Source: SIG307 sp964609025 (GTDB lineage: Bacteria; Bacillota; Clostridia; Lachnospirales; Lachnospiraceae). Taken from it: a stretch of 64,000 bases of DNA. This document shows positions 1 to 8,960 of the stretch, piece by piece. Where the stretch lies: the NCBI GenBank assembly GCA_964609025.1, contig CAZSQM010000007.1, positions 45,089-109,088 on the forward strand, in the 5' to 3' direction. The notes under the pieces are model-generated. The model was not told where the DNA came from, searched no databases, and saw only the letters and a list, made by a program, of their open reading frames with translations. Within the stretch, counting starts at the first letter, position 1, and each line of letters begins with the position of its first letter. The position numbers were made by a program, and so were the translations under genes.

Positions 1-469
1 CCACTATTTCATCGCCTGCGGAAATAGCGGCAACCTTTGCCACCTGCTCCTTTCCTGTAATGGAAGAACTCATCTTGGAAATTGCCTCGACAGCACAATC
101 CGTAGCCTTTTTCATACCCTTTCTTAAGATAATCGGGTTTGCGCCTGCCGCAAGGTTCTTCATACCTTCGTTAATCATTGCCTGTGCAAGCACCGTTGCG
201 GTTGTCGTACCGTCGCCTGCCACATCGTTCGTCTTCGTTGCTACTTCCTTTACAAGCTGTGCGCCCATATTCTCGAAAGCATCCTCTAACTCGATTTCCT
301 TTGCAATCGTAACGCCGTCGTTTGTAATCAACGGTGCGCCGAAGGACTTATCGAGTACCACATTTCTTCCCTTCGGTCCAAGGGTCACCTTAACCGTATT
401 TGCCAGCTTATTCACGCCCTGCTCTAATGCAGCTCTTGCTTCTGCGCCATACTTAATTTCCTTTGCCAT
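1..469 (-). CDS. groEL: chaperonin GroEL, N-terminal part (cut by window edge)
   Basis: This encodes the first 156 residues of the 60-kDa chaperonin, the ATP-driven folding ring that works with GroES in the cytoplasm. The reading starts MAKEIKYGAEAR and contains the nucleotide-binding stretch TLGPKGRNVVLD and the DGTTTATVLA motif (about residues 85-95) typical of the equatorial domain. The remainder lies beyond position 1. It follows groES by about 80 bases on the same strand, the usual groESL order, and is expected to be co-transcribed from the CIRCE-controlled promoter upstream of groES. No oddity is seen in the visible part. Confidence 0.97.
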   Translation of the reverse strand, partial: MAKEIKYGAEARAALEQGVNKLANTVKVTLGPKGRNVVLDKSFGAPLITNDGVTIAKEIELEDAFENMGAQLVKEVATKTNDVAGDGTTTATVLAQAMINEGMKNLAAGANPIILRKGMKKATDCAVEAISKMSSSITGKEQVAKVAAISAGDEIV

Positions 470-550
470 AATAAAAAACCTCCGTCATTTACTGAATTTG
501 AAGAACTTCTGCCCTTCGTTTCCTCAGGGGCAACATAACTGCGCTGTTTC

Positions 551-838
551 CTAATCCTCAACGATTGCAACGATATCATTCTGCTTTACAATGATATACT
601 CGTCTTCTCCGAGCTTTACCTCGGTGCCGGCATACTTGGAGTAAATTACCTTATCTCCGACCTTTACCTGCATGGTAACTTCCTTGCCGTCTACCACGCC
701 GCCCGGTCCTACCGCAATTACTTCCGCCTGCTGCGGCTTCTCCTTTGCCTGACCCGGAAGTACGATTCCGGACTTCGTTGTTTCTTCAGCTACTAACTGC
801 TTCAATACCACCTTGTCACCTAACGGTACTAACTTCAT
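551..838 (-). CDS. groES: co-chaperonin GroES
   Basis: This 95-residue protein is the lid of the GroEL folding chamber. The sequence MKLVPLGDKVVLKQ, the ESGIVLPG-like segment (TKSGIVLPGQAKEKPQ) and the C-terminal Y-I-I-V-K-Q-N-D-I-V-A-I-V end are family hallmarks, and the length is the normal one. The ATG at 836-838 follows an AGGAGGAAT ribosome-binding site. It is the first gene of the operon and sits directly behind a CIRCE operator and a sigma-A promoter, so heat-shock control by HrcA is predicted. Confidence 0.97.
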   Translation of the reverse strand: MKLVPLGDKVVLKQLVAEETTKSGIVLPGQAKEKPQQAEVIAVGPGGVVDGKEVTMQVKVGDKVIYSKYAGTEVKLGEDEYIIVKQNDIVAIVED

Positions 839-894
839 AATAATTCCTCCTTCTATTCTGCGCGATAGATACTACCGCTTTCTGTCGCTTTTTG

Positions 895-921
895 TTAGCA
901 CTCATTTGCGTTGAGTGCTAA
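895..921. promoter_or_regulatory. CIRCE operator (HrcA binding site)
   Basis: Perfect inverted repeat TTAGCACTC-N9-GAGTGCTAA between the groES promoter and groES. This is the canonical CIRCE element bound by the HrcA repressor. Both arms match the consensus exactly and the spacer is the standard nine bases. hrcA itself is not in the window. Confidence 0.96.
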
Positions 922-932
922 CTGATATCCAT

Positions 933-961
933 ATATTACATACTAACCTGAAAAGTTGCAA
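933..961 (-). promoter_or_regulatory. sigma-A promoter of groESL
   Basis: On the minus strand, TTGCAA (956-961), 17 bases, TAATAT (933-938). The -10 box lies 11 bases before the CIRCE element, so the operator would overlap the transcription start. Confidence 0.75.
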
Positions 962-1132
962 GTTTTCACATTCGGAAAATTTCCGCGATTTCTTTTCCGT
1001 TTTGTATTATGCTCGAATATACTAAATTATTCTAAGTTATTCTAAGTTATTCTCCTCCATCTCTGTATTCGAAGAGAGTCCTCTGGTATCCGTGCTACGA
1101 CATGTTCTTTATCCGTATACCGATCTGATGTA

Positions 1133-1846
1133 CTAGTCCACCTCCGTACCGTTCGTCTTTACAATCGCGCGCGGCAGAGCATCCTTGGAGTTTTTCCACG
1201 GTTCGTCCGCATACCGGTAATCGAACTTATCGATAAACCATTCCAAATCATCGCGTACCCGCTTCATATTCTCCAGATATACCTTATTTAATACCTCGCA
1301 AAACTCCGAAAGCGCTGCGCCGGAAAGCTGTTTTGGGGCTTCCTGATACAGCAACGCATAATGGCGGTTGCAAAACCCTTTGGACTGTGCGAAACGGACA
1401 CGGAACTCCTCTTCCTTTTCATAAAGATAGAAAACCGTGGCAATATAGCGCTCAAAGACCTTTTCCACCCGCTCACAGATAAAGCAGGAGCCATTCAGGC
1501 GGTTCATGTATTCCACTAACGGCGCCGCTTCCTTTTTCTTAAACAAACCGCCGCCTGTCACGGGCGTCTTGGAAAGCTTTTCCGCCTCCTTGATGGTTCT
1601 GTCCATATGCGTTTTTAAAATTAAGGCAAGTCCCAGACGATTCTGCTGCCGGTACAACTCCTTACTGTGCGCCGCGCAGAAACCCACCCGGTCCGTTACC
1701 ATCCGCACATCGTCCTCCATATAGCTCGGTCCGAGCGTATACTCGACAGACGCCTTTTCCAGTGACCGGTACATCGCGCAGACCGGACATTCACAGTCCT
1801 TTTCAAAGGCCTCGTTTACCGGTATCGTATATAACTGTTCTTTCAT
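1133..1846 (-). CDS. DUF6062 family protein, cysteine-rich
   Basis: A 237-residue protein of unknown function found in Clostridia. It contains two similar halves, each with a Cys pair near a helix and a GFC-x(2)-H motif: CECPVC (about residues 18-23) with GFCAAH (about 55-60), and CFIC (about 120-123) with GFCNRHY (about 156-162). This suggests two metal-binding or redox Cys/His sites arising from an internal duplication. No signal peptide or membrane segment is visible. It lies 102 bases downstream of the DUF2225 gene on the same strand, which also carries CxxC pairs, so the two may be co-transcribed. Family assignment is from recognition of the repeated Cys/His pattern; the function is unknown. 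Confidence 0.75.
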   Translation of the reverse strand: MKEQLYTIPVNEAFEKDCECPVCAMYRSLEKASVEYTLGPSYMEDDVRMVTDRVGFCAAHSKELYRQQNRLGLALILKTHMDRTIKEAEKLSKTPVTGGGLFKKKEAAPLVEYMNRLNGSCFICERVEKVFERYIATVFYLYEKEEEFRVRFAQSKGFCNRHYALLYQEAPKQLSGAALSEFCEVLNKVYLENMKRVRDDLEWFIDKFDYRYADEPWKNSKDALPRAIVKTNGTEVD

Positions 1847-1947
1847 CAGAATACCTCCGTAAGAAGTGAAAAAGACCGCACCGTAGCCCCTTCCGGCGTT
1901 CCGGCGCAGTCCCTTATGCTTTTATTTTCTCCGTTATTCTTTGATTT

Positions 1948-2793
1948 TTATGCCTCTTTCATTGCTTCCATAATCAGTTCCTTTGTTTCTCTCGCCTTAT
2001 TCTTAATCCGTTCCGGAGCGGAACGGGAAATAATCACCCGGGAAACAAGGCGCCCCGCCTCCTCATAACGTCCCAGACGTCTTCCGATGTCCGCCAGCAC
2101 ACACAACATCGTCATCTCATCCATGCCGCAGATTGGGTAATCCTCTTTTGACATTGCCTCCATAAAGCCCTCGTAAGCAGTCTTTAAAAACTCTGACTCC
2201 TGCTCGTACAGTTCTTTCTTTTCCTGCTCCTGCGTACATTCCTCGCCCTTTCCGCGGAGTAACCACGCCGTCTTCAGGCAGACATACGCTCTTTCGCTGA
2301 TTTTGGAATGCTTCACCATCGAACTGACCAAAGCAAGTCTGTGACGCAAAATCGCGTCATCGTAGGTAAATACGCCCTCCGGCTCCGCAGGCGTATGAAA
2401 CTTTTTGGAAATCTGTTCCTTAATCAGCTTTGCCTGCGCGGACGTAATCGTCGTAAAAAACCTGGTAATCGCCGCATATCCGCACCGCGGGCAAACAAGC
2501 GCATCGTAATTGAGCGGATCAATTCCCTGATAACGCGGCCGCAAATCGGAATCCGTACCGAGCAGCTTCGCCTTACCGGTCCTCACCGTCTTTGCTTTAA
2601 ACTCCTTATCGCACACCGGGCAGATATGCGTCTTCTCAAAAAGATACTCTTCCTCCGTCTTTTCATGCTTTTCTTCCGTGCCTGCTTCTGCCCGCACTGC
2701 TCTCTTTTCTTTTGCGCCTATATCCGCATAAACCTCCAGTCCGCTAAGCTCGCCAAGACCAAGGTCTTCTAAACCTGCCAGTAAACTACTCAT
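1948..2793 (-). CDS. DUF2225 family protein with zinc-ribbon-like CxxC pairs
   Basis: A 281-residue cytoplasmic protein. Two CxxC knuckles are visible, CPVC (about residue 58) and CPRC (about 101), separated by a segment ending DPLNYDALVCPRCGYAA that is characteristic of DUF2225. The C-terminal half is helical and TPR-like (repeated A-x(2)-L-x(3)-G-R-x-E-E-A). The function is not established. A promoter with a 17-base spacer lies 60 bases upstream. The N-terminal 55 residues are acidic and low in complexity. Confidence 0.85.
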   Translation of the reverse strand: MSSLLAGLEDLGLGELSGLEVYADIGAKEKRAVRAEAGTEEKHEKTEEEYLFEKTHICPVCDKEFKAKTVRTGKAKLLGTDSDLRPRYQGIDPLNYDALVCPRCGYAAITRFFTTITSAQAKLIKEQISKKFHTPAEPEGVFTYDDAILRHRLALVSSMVKHSKISERAYVCLKTAWLLRGKGEECTQEQEKKELYEQESEFLKTAYEGFMEAMSKEDYPICGMDEMTMLCVLADIGRRLGRYEEAGRLVSRVIISRSAPERIKNKARETKELIMEAMKEA

Positions 2794-2853
2794 TTGTTCC
2801 TCCTCCGGGTCGTATCATGACCGGTTTTCATTCTATAAAAACTCCCTATTTAA

Positions 2854-2882
2854 ACTATACTATGCTTTTTGGCTTTTATCAA
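2854..2882 (-). promoter_or_regulatory. sigma-A promoter for the DUF2225 gene
   Basis: On the minus strand, TTGATA (2877-2882), 17 bases, TATAGT (2854-2859), upstream of the gene starting at 2793. Confidence 0.65.
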
Positions 2883-2940
2883 GCATTATTTTCGAAAACC
2901 CGCCATACATTACACTAAACATATTCCTATGAGGTAACCC

Positions 2941-3840
2941 ATGAACACCGAACAGGACCCATCCAGAACATATCGTATTGTAAAATATTCCCTTCTCATT
3001 TTTTCTCTCGCCTTTTTCTTATTTGCGGGCAGCAGGATACTAAACTCCACAATGGCTGTTTCCGGCAAGGCAAAGAAGCTCCCGATTTACTGCGTGGATA
3101 CGGAGGAAAAGAAGGTGGCACTCAGCTTTGACGCCGCGTGGGGCAACGAAGATACCGCCAACCTTCTGGAAATTCTGAAAAAGCACGATGTCCGGGTCAC
3201 CTTTTTTATGACCGGCGAATGGGTCCGTAAATTTCCGGACGATGTAAAGGCAATTCTTGCCGCAGGGCATGACCTCGGCAACCACAGTGAAAACCACAAA
3301 CAGATGTCCAAACTTTCGGCAGAAGAGTGCCGCACGGAGCTGCAAAAGGCCCATGACCGAGTCAAGGAACTGACCGGCGTGGAAATGACGCTGTTCCGGC
3401 CACCGTACGGGGACTACAATAACACCTTGATTGAGGTTACCAATGATATGGGATACCACTGCGTGCAGTGGGATGTCGACTCTCTCGACTGGAAGGACTA
3501 CGGTGCCGACGCCATTATCAACAAGGTTTTAAACCACAAGCACTTAGGCAACGGCTCCATAATACTGATGCACAACGGTGCGAAATACACACCGGAGGCA
3601 CTGGAGGCCGTAATTCTGGGATTAAAAGAAAAGGGCTATACCCTTGTTCCGATTTCCGAGCTGATTTATAAAGAAAATTACGAGATGGACCACGAAGGGA
3701 GACAGCATTTAAAAAAGGAAACTGCGCCGTCCGGAACTGCCCCAACCGTTCCTACGGGGGCTCCGAACAGCGCTCCTTCCGTTACTCCTCCTGTGTCGCA
3801 GATTCCTGCGGCACAGCCGTCACCCTTACCGAATCAATAA
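2941..3840 (+). CDS. membrane-anchored NodB-type polysaccharide deacetylase (PdaB-like)
   Basis: This 299-residue protein probably deacetylates peptidoglycan or another N-acetylated glycan at the cell surface. Residues 14-36 form one membrane segment. The NodB domain (about 55-235) shows SFDAAWG (the PdaB-like variant in which the second Asp of the usual TFDD is Ala), the metal-binding HSENH, RPPYGDYN and the late LMHNG. After residue 240 comes a Pro/Ala/Ser/Thr-rich tail of about 50 residues, probably an extracellular linker or wall-spanning tail. The ATG follows GAGGTAACCC. The last 59 bases overlap the 3' end of the convergent CorC-like gene. Substrate is inferred from the family only. Confidence 0.88.
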   Translation: MNTEQDPSRTYRIVKYSLLIFSLAFFLFAGSRILNSTMAVSGKAKKLPIYCVDTEEKKVALSFDAAWGNEDTANLLEILKKHDVRVTFFMTGEWVRKFPDDVKAILAAGHDLGNHSENHKQMSKLSAEECRTELQKAHDRVKELTGVEMTLFRPPYGDYNNTLIEVTNDMGYHCVQWDVDSLDWKDYGADAIINKVLNHKHLGNGSIILMHNGAKYTPEALEAVILGLKEKGYTLVPISELIYKENYEMDHEGRQHLKKETAPSGTAPTVPTGAPNSAPSVTPPVSQIPAAQPSPLPNQ

Positions 3841-5140
3841 GCTTTCCTTTTACTTTCAGTATCTCATAACGATATCCGTTTTCCTCCACCGGCGGATAGT
3901 CCGTTTCTTCTTCGGACGGAATGCGGTCGAGCCTTGAAATCAGGAAGCCGTTCAGCGTATCTGCCGCTTCTTCCTCAAAGTCCACCGAAAGAAGCTCTCC
4001 GAGTTCCTCTAACGGCGTAAAGCCGCGCACCAGCCACGTACCGTCCTCCTGCGGAAGCACCGCCTGCTCCTCCTCGTCGTACTCGTCCTGAATATCACCG
4101 ACAATCTCCTCCAGCATGTCCTCCATTGCCACGATACCGGCGGTCTGACCGTATTCGTCAATGACGATTGCCATATGTACCTTTTTCTCCTGCATTTCCC
4201 GCAAAAGCACATTGATATTCTGGGTGTCCGGCACAAAATACGGCTCCCTGGCAATCTCGGAAAGAGGGGTATTCTTTATTACTTCCGGGTCGTTCCGGTA
4301 TTCCATATAATACAGCGTCAAATCCTTCAGATGCAGAATCCCGGTAATATCGTCGATATTTTCCCGATACACCGGAAATCTGGAATAATTCTCATGCAGG
4401 CAAAACTCCAGCGCTTCTTCCAGACTCATTTCCTCCCTGACGCCGATTATGTTCTTCCGCCTTGTCATAATGTCCTTTGCTTCCTTTTCATCAAAGTCCA
4501 TTACGTTTGTAATCATTTCGGCTTCTTCTGCTTCCAATAAGCCCTGCTCGTGCCCTTCGTTCACAATGGAGATAATTTCCTGCTCCGTCACATTCTCCGC
4601 AATATCCCCCGGACGCACGCCAAACACAACCACCAGTCCCTTTGCCGCACGCTCCGCAAGAAAAGCAAGCGGCGCAAGCAGCGTCATGAAAAAGCGGACA
4701 AAGCCGCAGATACGGAGTGAAAAGCCCTCTGCATACTTATAGCCGAGCTTTTTCGGCACCTTAATTGCCAACAGCTCGGTCAGCCATAAAAGCAGTACCG
4801 TAAGCAAAATAAGAAACAGCGCGACATAAAAACCGCAAAGCCCGGACTCCGAACAAATCTCGATAAGCGCAGGCTTTCCCACCTCTAAAAGAAGCACCGC
4901 ATATGTACTGCCGGAAACGAATACCGTTACGGTACGCAACAAATCAAGCACCGTAGTGCAGCGTTTTCTGCGTTCCAGCACCCCTTCCAGCTTTATTGCA
5001 CGCTTCTCACCGTCCGCCGCGCGTTTTCGCACCGTCGCAACAATCACCTGATCAAACGCCGTTTCCGCCGCCGCGGCAAGCGCATGAATCACAAGCAGTC
5101 CCAAAATAATCACAACACCTGCTATGGGATAATCTTGCAT
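3782..5140 (-). CDS. CNNM/CorC-family membrane protein with CBS pair
   Basis: A 452-residue protein of the hemolysin-C/CorC (CNNM, UPF0053) family, whose members are linked to magnesium or cobalt efflux. The N-terminal 170 residues carry several hydrophobic segments of the DUF21 type. These are followed by two CBS domains (about 205-330, with the MTRRKNIIGV and VIDEYGQTAGIVAMEDMLEEIVGDIQDE signatures) and a C-terminal CorC/HlyC domain ending DRIPSEEE..GYRYEILKV. It is the last gene of the rex-acpS/nnr-alr-mazF run. Its 3' end overlaps the convergent deacetylase gene by 59 bases. Transport function is inferred. Confidence 0.9.
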   Translation of the reverse strand: MQDYPIAGVVIILGLLVIHALAAAAETAFDQVIVATVRKRAADGEKRAIKLEGVLERRKRCTTVLDLLRTVTVFVSGSTYAVLLLEVGKPALIEICSESGLCGFYVALFLILLTVLLLWLTELLAIKVPKKLGYKYAEGFSLRICGFVRFFMTLLAPLAFLAERAAKGLVVVFGVRPGDIAENVTEQEIISIVNEGHEQGLLEAEEAEMITNVMDFDEKEAKDIMTRRKNIIGVREEMSLEEALEFCLHENYSRFPVYRENIDDITGILHLKDLTLYYMEYRNDPEVIKNTPLSEIAREPYFVPDTQNINVLLREMQEKKVHMAIVIDEYGQTAGIVAMEDMLEEIVGDIQDEYDEEEQAVLPQEDGTWLVRGFTPLEELGELLSVDFEEEAADTLNGFLISRLDRIPSEEETDYPPVEENGYRYEILKVKGKLIDSVRVTAVPQESATQEE

Positions 5141-5168
5141 GAACGTAAAGTCCCCTTTCTCTCTTTTG

Positions 5169-5516
5169 TTATGTATCTAATGCAAGGCTGACACAAAGAG
5201 CCTTGTTGATACGTTCCAACACATCACGATCCAGATGACAAACCTTTTCCTTCAGTCGGATTTTGTCAATCGTGCGTACCTGCTCTAATAATATCACAGA
5301 ATCTCTCATAATATCATACTTATTTGCGTTAATTTCTACATGCGTCGGCAGCTTCGCCTTATTCATCTTGGACGTAATCGCTGCACAAATGACCGTCGGG
5401 CTGTGTCTGTTCCCGATATCGTTCTGTATAATCAACACCGGCCGGATTCCACCCTGCTCCGAGCCTACCACCGGACGAAGGTCCGCATAAAAAATATCTC
5501 CACGTCGAATTACCAT
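5169..5516 (-). CDS. mazF: MazF/EndoA-type mRNA interferase
   Basis: A 115-residue toxin endoribonuclease of the PemK/MazF fold, predicted to cut mRNA at short specific sites. It begins MVIRRGDIFYADLRPVVGSEQGG and contains RPVLIIQND, ICAAITSK and LLEQVRTIDK, all typical of the NdoA branch. I chose the ATG at 5514-5516 because it has GCGGAG nine bases upstream; the upstream TTG in the same frame has no site. Gene order alr-mazF matches Bacillus alr-ndoAI-ndoA, but no antitoxin gene fits in the 86 bases between alr and mazF. Confidence 0.93.
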   Translation of the reverse strand: MVIRRGDIFYADLRPVVGSEQGGIRPVLIIQNDIGNRHSPTVICAAITSKMNKAKLPTHVEINANKYDIMRDSVILLEQVRTIDKIRLKEKVCHLDRDVLERINKALCVSLALDT

Positions 5517-5602
5517 TTTAACACGCTCCGCTTTACTATATAGCAACAGTATTCCCTGAAAATTTTTTCTTATACTGCATACCGTCTGCTATATTGTATG
5601 CG

Positions 5603-6799
5603 TTACACAAAATGCCGTGCGCCGATGGCTTCTCCCTTTTGATAATAAACGCGCGGAATCCGTTTTCCTACATTACATACCATCTCGTAATGGAACGAAT
5701 GGGACAATGCGCCGATTTCCTCGGCGGAAATCCGCTCCTTGCCGTCGCGTCCCATTAACGTCACAAGATCGCCCCGCTTTATTTCCGGTACGTCCGTAAC
5801 ATCAAGCATCATCTGATCCATGCAGACACGTCCCACAATCGGCACGCTCTTTCCGTGAATCAGCACTCTGCCGCAATTCGAAAGCGCCCGGGGATATCCG
5901 TCGCCGTAACCGACCGGCACGGTCGCAATCACCCGCGGCTCCTTCGTAACATAGGTTGCATTGTATCCGATACCCGTTCCCGCAGGCACCGTTTTCAAAA
6001 ATGCGACATGGGATTTTAACTCCATCGCAGGCCAAAGCTCCGTTTCCTGCGGTGCCACCTCGTCGGACGGATACATTCCGTACAGGCTGATGCCCAGACG
6101 CACCATATCAAGCTGGTATTCCGGCAGTTCCAGAATCGCCGCGCTGTTTTCCGCATGGCGCAAAAGCCCCGTAAGCCCCTGCCGTTCCAACACGGCAAGA
6201 AACGCCATAAACTTTTCATACTGTACCTTGGTTGCCGTCTTATCTGTTTCATCGGCACGGGCGAAGTGGGTATAAACCCCCGTTGCCAAAATATTCGGAA
6301 GTTTCGCTGCTTCTGCCGCAAGCACCGCAAAGGGCTCCTCTGCCGCAAACCCGATACGTCCCATCCCGGTATCCACCTTAATGTGTACCAGGGCGGTCAT
6401 TTCCAGACGCTTTGCCGCCTCGCTGATTTCTCCGGCAGCCTCTTTATCACAAAGCGTCAGCGTGATTCCGTTGCGAATTGCCTCCGGAAGCTGCGGCGGT
6501 GCCGTATAGCCAAGGGTTAAAATCGGCTTTTCGATGCCGCAGGCCCGCAGTTCCAAGGCTTCTTCAATATTGGATACCGCAAACCAGTCGGCCTCCTCAT
6601 ACACGGTTTTTGCCACCGGAACCGCACCGTGTCCGTATGCATCGGCCTTAATGACCGCGGCAATCTTCACGCCCGGAGCAAGTTTCTTCTTTATCTCGCA
6701 CAGATTATGAGAAATCGCGTCCAAATTGATATCCGCTCTGACTCTGTAATATTCTTTTACCTGTTGCAGTTCGTTTCCTATTTTCCTGCACGTTTCCAT
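5603..6799 (-). CDS. alr: alanine racemase
   Basis: This PLP enzyme interconverts L- and D-alanine for peptidoglycan synthesis. The 398-residue sequence has the PLP lysine in AVIKADAYGHGA (K51) and the second-half motifs GIGYNATYVT, VPVGYGDGYPRAL and GRVCMDQMMLDVT. The ATG has AGAGGT seven bases upstream. It starts about 50 bases downstream of the acpS-nnr fusion and precedes mazF, an order conserved in Bacillota. Confidence 0.97.
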   Translation of the reverse strand: METCRKIGNELQQVKEYYRVRADINLDAISHNLCEIKKKLAPGVKIAAVIKADAYGHGAVPVAKTVYEEADWFAVSNIEEALELRACGIEKPILTLGYTAPPQLPEAIRNGITLTLCDKEAAGEISEAAKRLEMTALVHIKVDTGMGRIGFAAEEPFAVLAAEAAKLPNILATGVYTHFARADETDKTATKVQYEKFMAFLAVLERQGLTGLLRHAENSAAILELPEYQLDMVRLGISLYGMYPSDEVAPQETELWPAMELKSHVAFLKTVPAGTGIGYNATYVTKEPRVIATVPVGYGDGYPRALSNCGRVLIHGKSVPIVGRVCMDQMMLDVTDVPEIKRGDLVTLMGRDGKERISAEEIGALSHSFHYEMVCNVGKRIPRVYYQKGEAIGARHFV

Positions 6800-6850
6800 T
6801 CTACTACCTCTTTTCTGTTAACAGACGCTTATGCGTCCCAAAAATCTTTC

Positions 6851-8950
6851 CTATTCTCCGTCCGCCTCATCCTCTGCCGCTTCCGCAACGATATCCCCAA
6901 TCGCCCGCAGAATGTCCCGCACCATCACCGACGCACAGCCAAGCTCTTCCGCTGCCCTGTCTCCCGCCGCTCCGTGCAGCCATACTCCCGCTGCCGCGGC
7001 GGGAAACGGGTCTTTCCCTGCCGCCATAAGCGCCGCAATCACCCCGCACAAAGCGTCGCCGCTGCCACCGGTCGCCATTCCGTTATTGCCGGTCGTATTG
7101 ATAAAAAGTTCGTCTTTCGACGCTACCAGAGTTACCGCGTCCTTTATCACAAACACAAGCTTACTTTCCCTCGAAAGCTGCTCTGCTTCTTTTCGTATTC
7201 CTTTTGCAAGCTCCCATACCGGTGTCGCCGTCAGCCTGGAAAGCTCTCCCAAGTGGGGCGTAAGCACCGCGCCCTCCGGCAGCCACCTCTCCAGAAAGCT
7301 TCTTCGCTCCTCTTTCGTTTTACAGGCTTCGCTATCCATCTTTCTTGAAAGCAGATTCAACGCGTCTGCGTCCCATACGGACGGCGGCATCTTTCCTTTC
7401 TGCCTCTCCCGCAAAGCGCCGCCCAGGGCGTTCACCAGTTCCTCCGCCCTATCCCCACAGCCGAGCCCCGGTCCGATTACCAGTGCATCCGCAAACTCCA
7501 CAAGTTCTTTCGCAAACAAAGAAAGATCCGTGTCATCCTCATACACTGCAAGCATGGCCTCCGGTAACTTTGTCTGTAAAATCTCCCGGTTGCATTCCGG
7601 CGTCGCAATCTTTACAAGCCCCGCACCCATACGATATGCCGCATAAGCGGCAAAATAGGCTGCCCCCGCCATAGCTCTGCTGCCGGCTGCAACCACAACC
7701 TTTCCAAAGGTTCCTTTATTGGAATATGCCGGGCGAACCGGTAATAACCTGTCGATTTCCTCCGGCACGAAAGAAAAGCCGCACCGGTTTTCCCACAAAA
7801 ACGACTTTGGAAATCCGATGTCCGCAACCGTTAATTTCCCTGTATATTCCCTGCCCGGGTACAAAAGCTGCCCGCATTTTGCCGCGCCGAAGGTAACCGT
7901 TTCCGTCGCCCGCAACGCCATGCCGCAAACCGCTCCGGTATCCGCGGAAATTCCGGAAGCAATATCTACCGCTATTACAATATGCCGTTCCGCGTTGATT
8001 TGCTCTAAAAGCTTGGCATACGCCCCTTCCACGGTTCTTGACAGCCCGATGCCGAACAAAGCATCTACAAGAATGTCAAACGCTTTCGTTTCCTGTATTC
8101 CGCAAACCGGAACTCCGAACGCCCGCGCCGTTTTAAGCTGCTGCAAAAACTCCGGCGTGCCGGGCGTCTGCTGCTGTGAAACCGCTTCCCGGTACAGCTC
8201 GGCATCCTTTAATAAAATCGTAACCGAAACGCCCGCTTCCTTTAACAGCCGTGCCACGGCAAGCCCGTCGCCGCCGTTATTTCCCGTGCCGCACAGTACG
8301 CCGACCCGGCTCTGTTTTGTCACATAGTTCATAACGCACCCGGTTACCGCGAGTGCCGCACGCTCCATTAACACCATTGACGGAATTCCGGCTTCTTCGA
8401 TGGTCTTGTGGTCCGTTTCCTTCATGCCCGCGGCGGAAAGTACCGGACGCATGGCAGAGTCTTCTCCCGCTGCGGCACACTCTCTCGGGCAAAATCCGTT
8501 CGCCGAAGGAACGCGCTTGCCCGACGTCAACTCCTCTGTCTGCAAAAATGCCGTTCGGGGCTCTCCCTGTTCCGAAGAATTTCCCGTTCTTCCGCTCTCA
8601 CAAACCGCATAGGCCTGTGCATAGTCCGCCGTATCCGTAATCGAAACCTGAATTTTGCAAACGCCCTGGTCCTCCGCCTTCTGCCTTGCCTTCCCGTGTA
8701 AAACCACATAAGGCAGCCCGGACGGCCTGCGAAGCACTTCGATTTCAATGGGTGCAAGTCCCGCAAAGCCACAGCCGAGCGCCTTTGCCACCGCTTCCTT
8801 CGCCGCAAAATTCCCCGCTGCGCGGGCGGGACGCGCTGCAATCAAATCCCGTTCTTTTTCCGTATAAACGCGTTCCAAAAAAGCAGAACGCTCAATTGCC
8901 CTCCGTACTCTGGAAACCTCAATCAAATCCGTCCCGACTCCGGTTATCAT
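6851..8950 (-). CDS. fused holo-ACP synthase / bifunctional NAD(P)HX epimerase-dehydratase
   Basis: One uninterrupted 699-residue frame joins two enzymes. Residues 1-120 are AcpS, which attaches phosphopantetheine to acyl carrier protein: GTDLIEV (D8) and FAAKEAVAKALG (E52) are the metal-binding motifs, followed by SITDTADYAQAYA. After a low-complexity linker (about 121-165) comes Nnr, which repairs hydrated NAD(P)H. Its epimerase part (about 166-365) has CGTGNNGGDGLAVARLL, DALFGIGL and AVDIASG. Its dehydratase part (about 385-690) has GKVVVAAGS, VIGPGLG, DADALNLL and TGNNGMATGGSGDAL. In most Bacillota acpS and nnr are separate neighbouring genes, so this looks like loss of the stop between them. 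It lies 10 bases after rex. Confidence 0.93.
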   Translation of the reverse strand: MITGVGTDLIEVSRVRRAIERSAFLERVYTEKERDLIAARPARAAGNFAAKEAVAKALGCGFAGLAPIEIEVLRRPSGLPYVVLHGKARQKAEDQGVCKIQVSITDTADYAQAYAVCESGRTGNSSEQGEPRTAFLQTEELTSGKRVPSANGFCPRECAAAGEDSAMRPVLSAAGMKETDHKTIEEAGIPSMVLMERAALAVTGCVMNYVTKQSRVGVLCGTGNNGGDGLAVARLLKEAGVSVTILLKDAELYREAVSQQQTPGTPEFLQQLKTARAFGVPVCGIQETKAFDILVDALFGIGLSRTVEGAYAKLLEQINAERHIVIAVDIASGISADTGAVCGMALRATETVTFGAAKCGQLLYPGREYTGKLTVADIGFPKSFLWENRCGFSFVPEEIDRLLPVRPAYSNKGTFGKVVVAAGSRAMAGAAYFAAYAAYRMGAGLVKIATPECNREILQTKLPEAMLAVYEDDTDLSLFAKELVEFADALVIGPGLGCGDRAEELVNALGGALRERQKGKMPPSVWDADALNLLSRKMDSEACKTKEERRSFLERWLPEGAVLTPHLGELSRLTATPVWELAKGIRKEAEQLSRESKLVFVIKDAVTLVASKDELFINTTGNNGMATGGSGDALCGVIAALMAAGKDPFPAAAAGVWLHGAAGDRAAEELGCASVMVRDILRAIGDIVAEAAEDEADGE

Positions 8951-8960
8951 AGTAATCTCC

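Noticed and set aside
1021..1058. Short tandem TTATTCTAAG units
   Set aside because: Only about two and a half 10-base units in an AT-rich intergenic stretch; not worth calling.
6831..8327. Long frames on the plus strand opposite the acpS-nnr gene
   Set aside because: They are complement shadows of a well-supported gene, rich in Ser/Ala/Pro, with no start signals.
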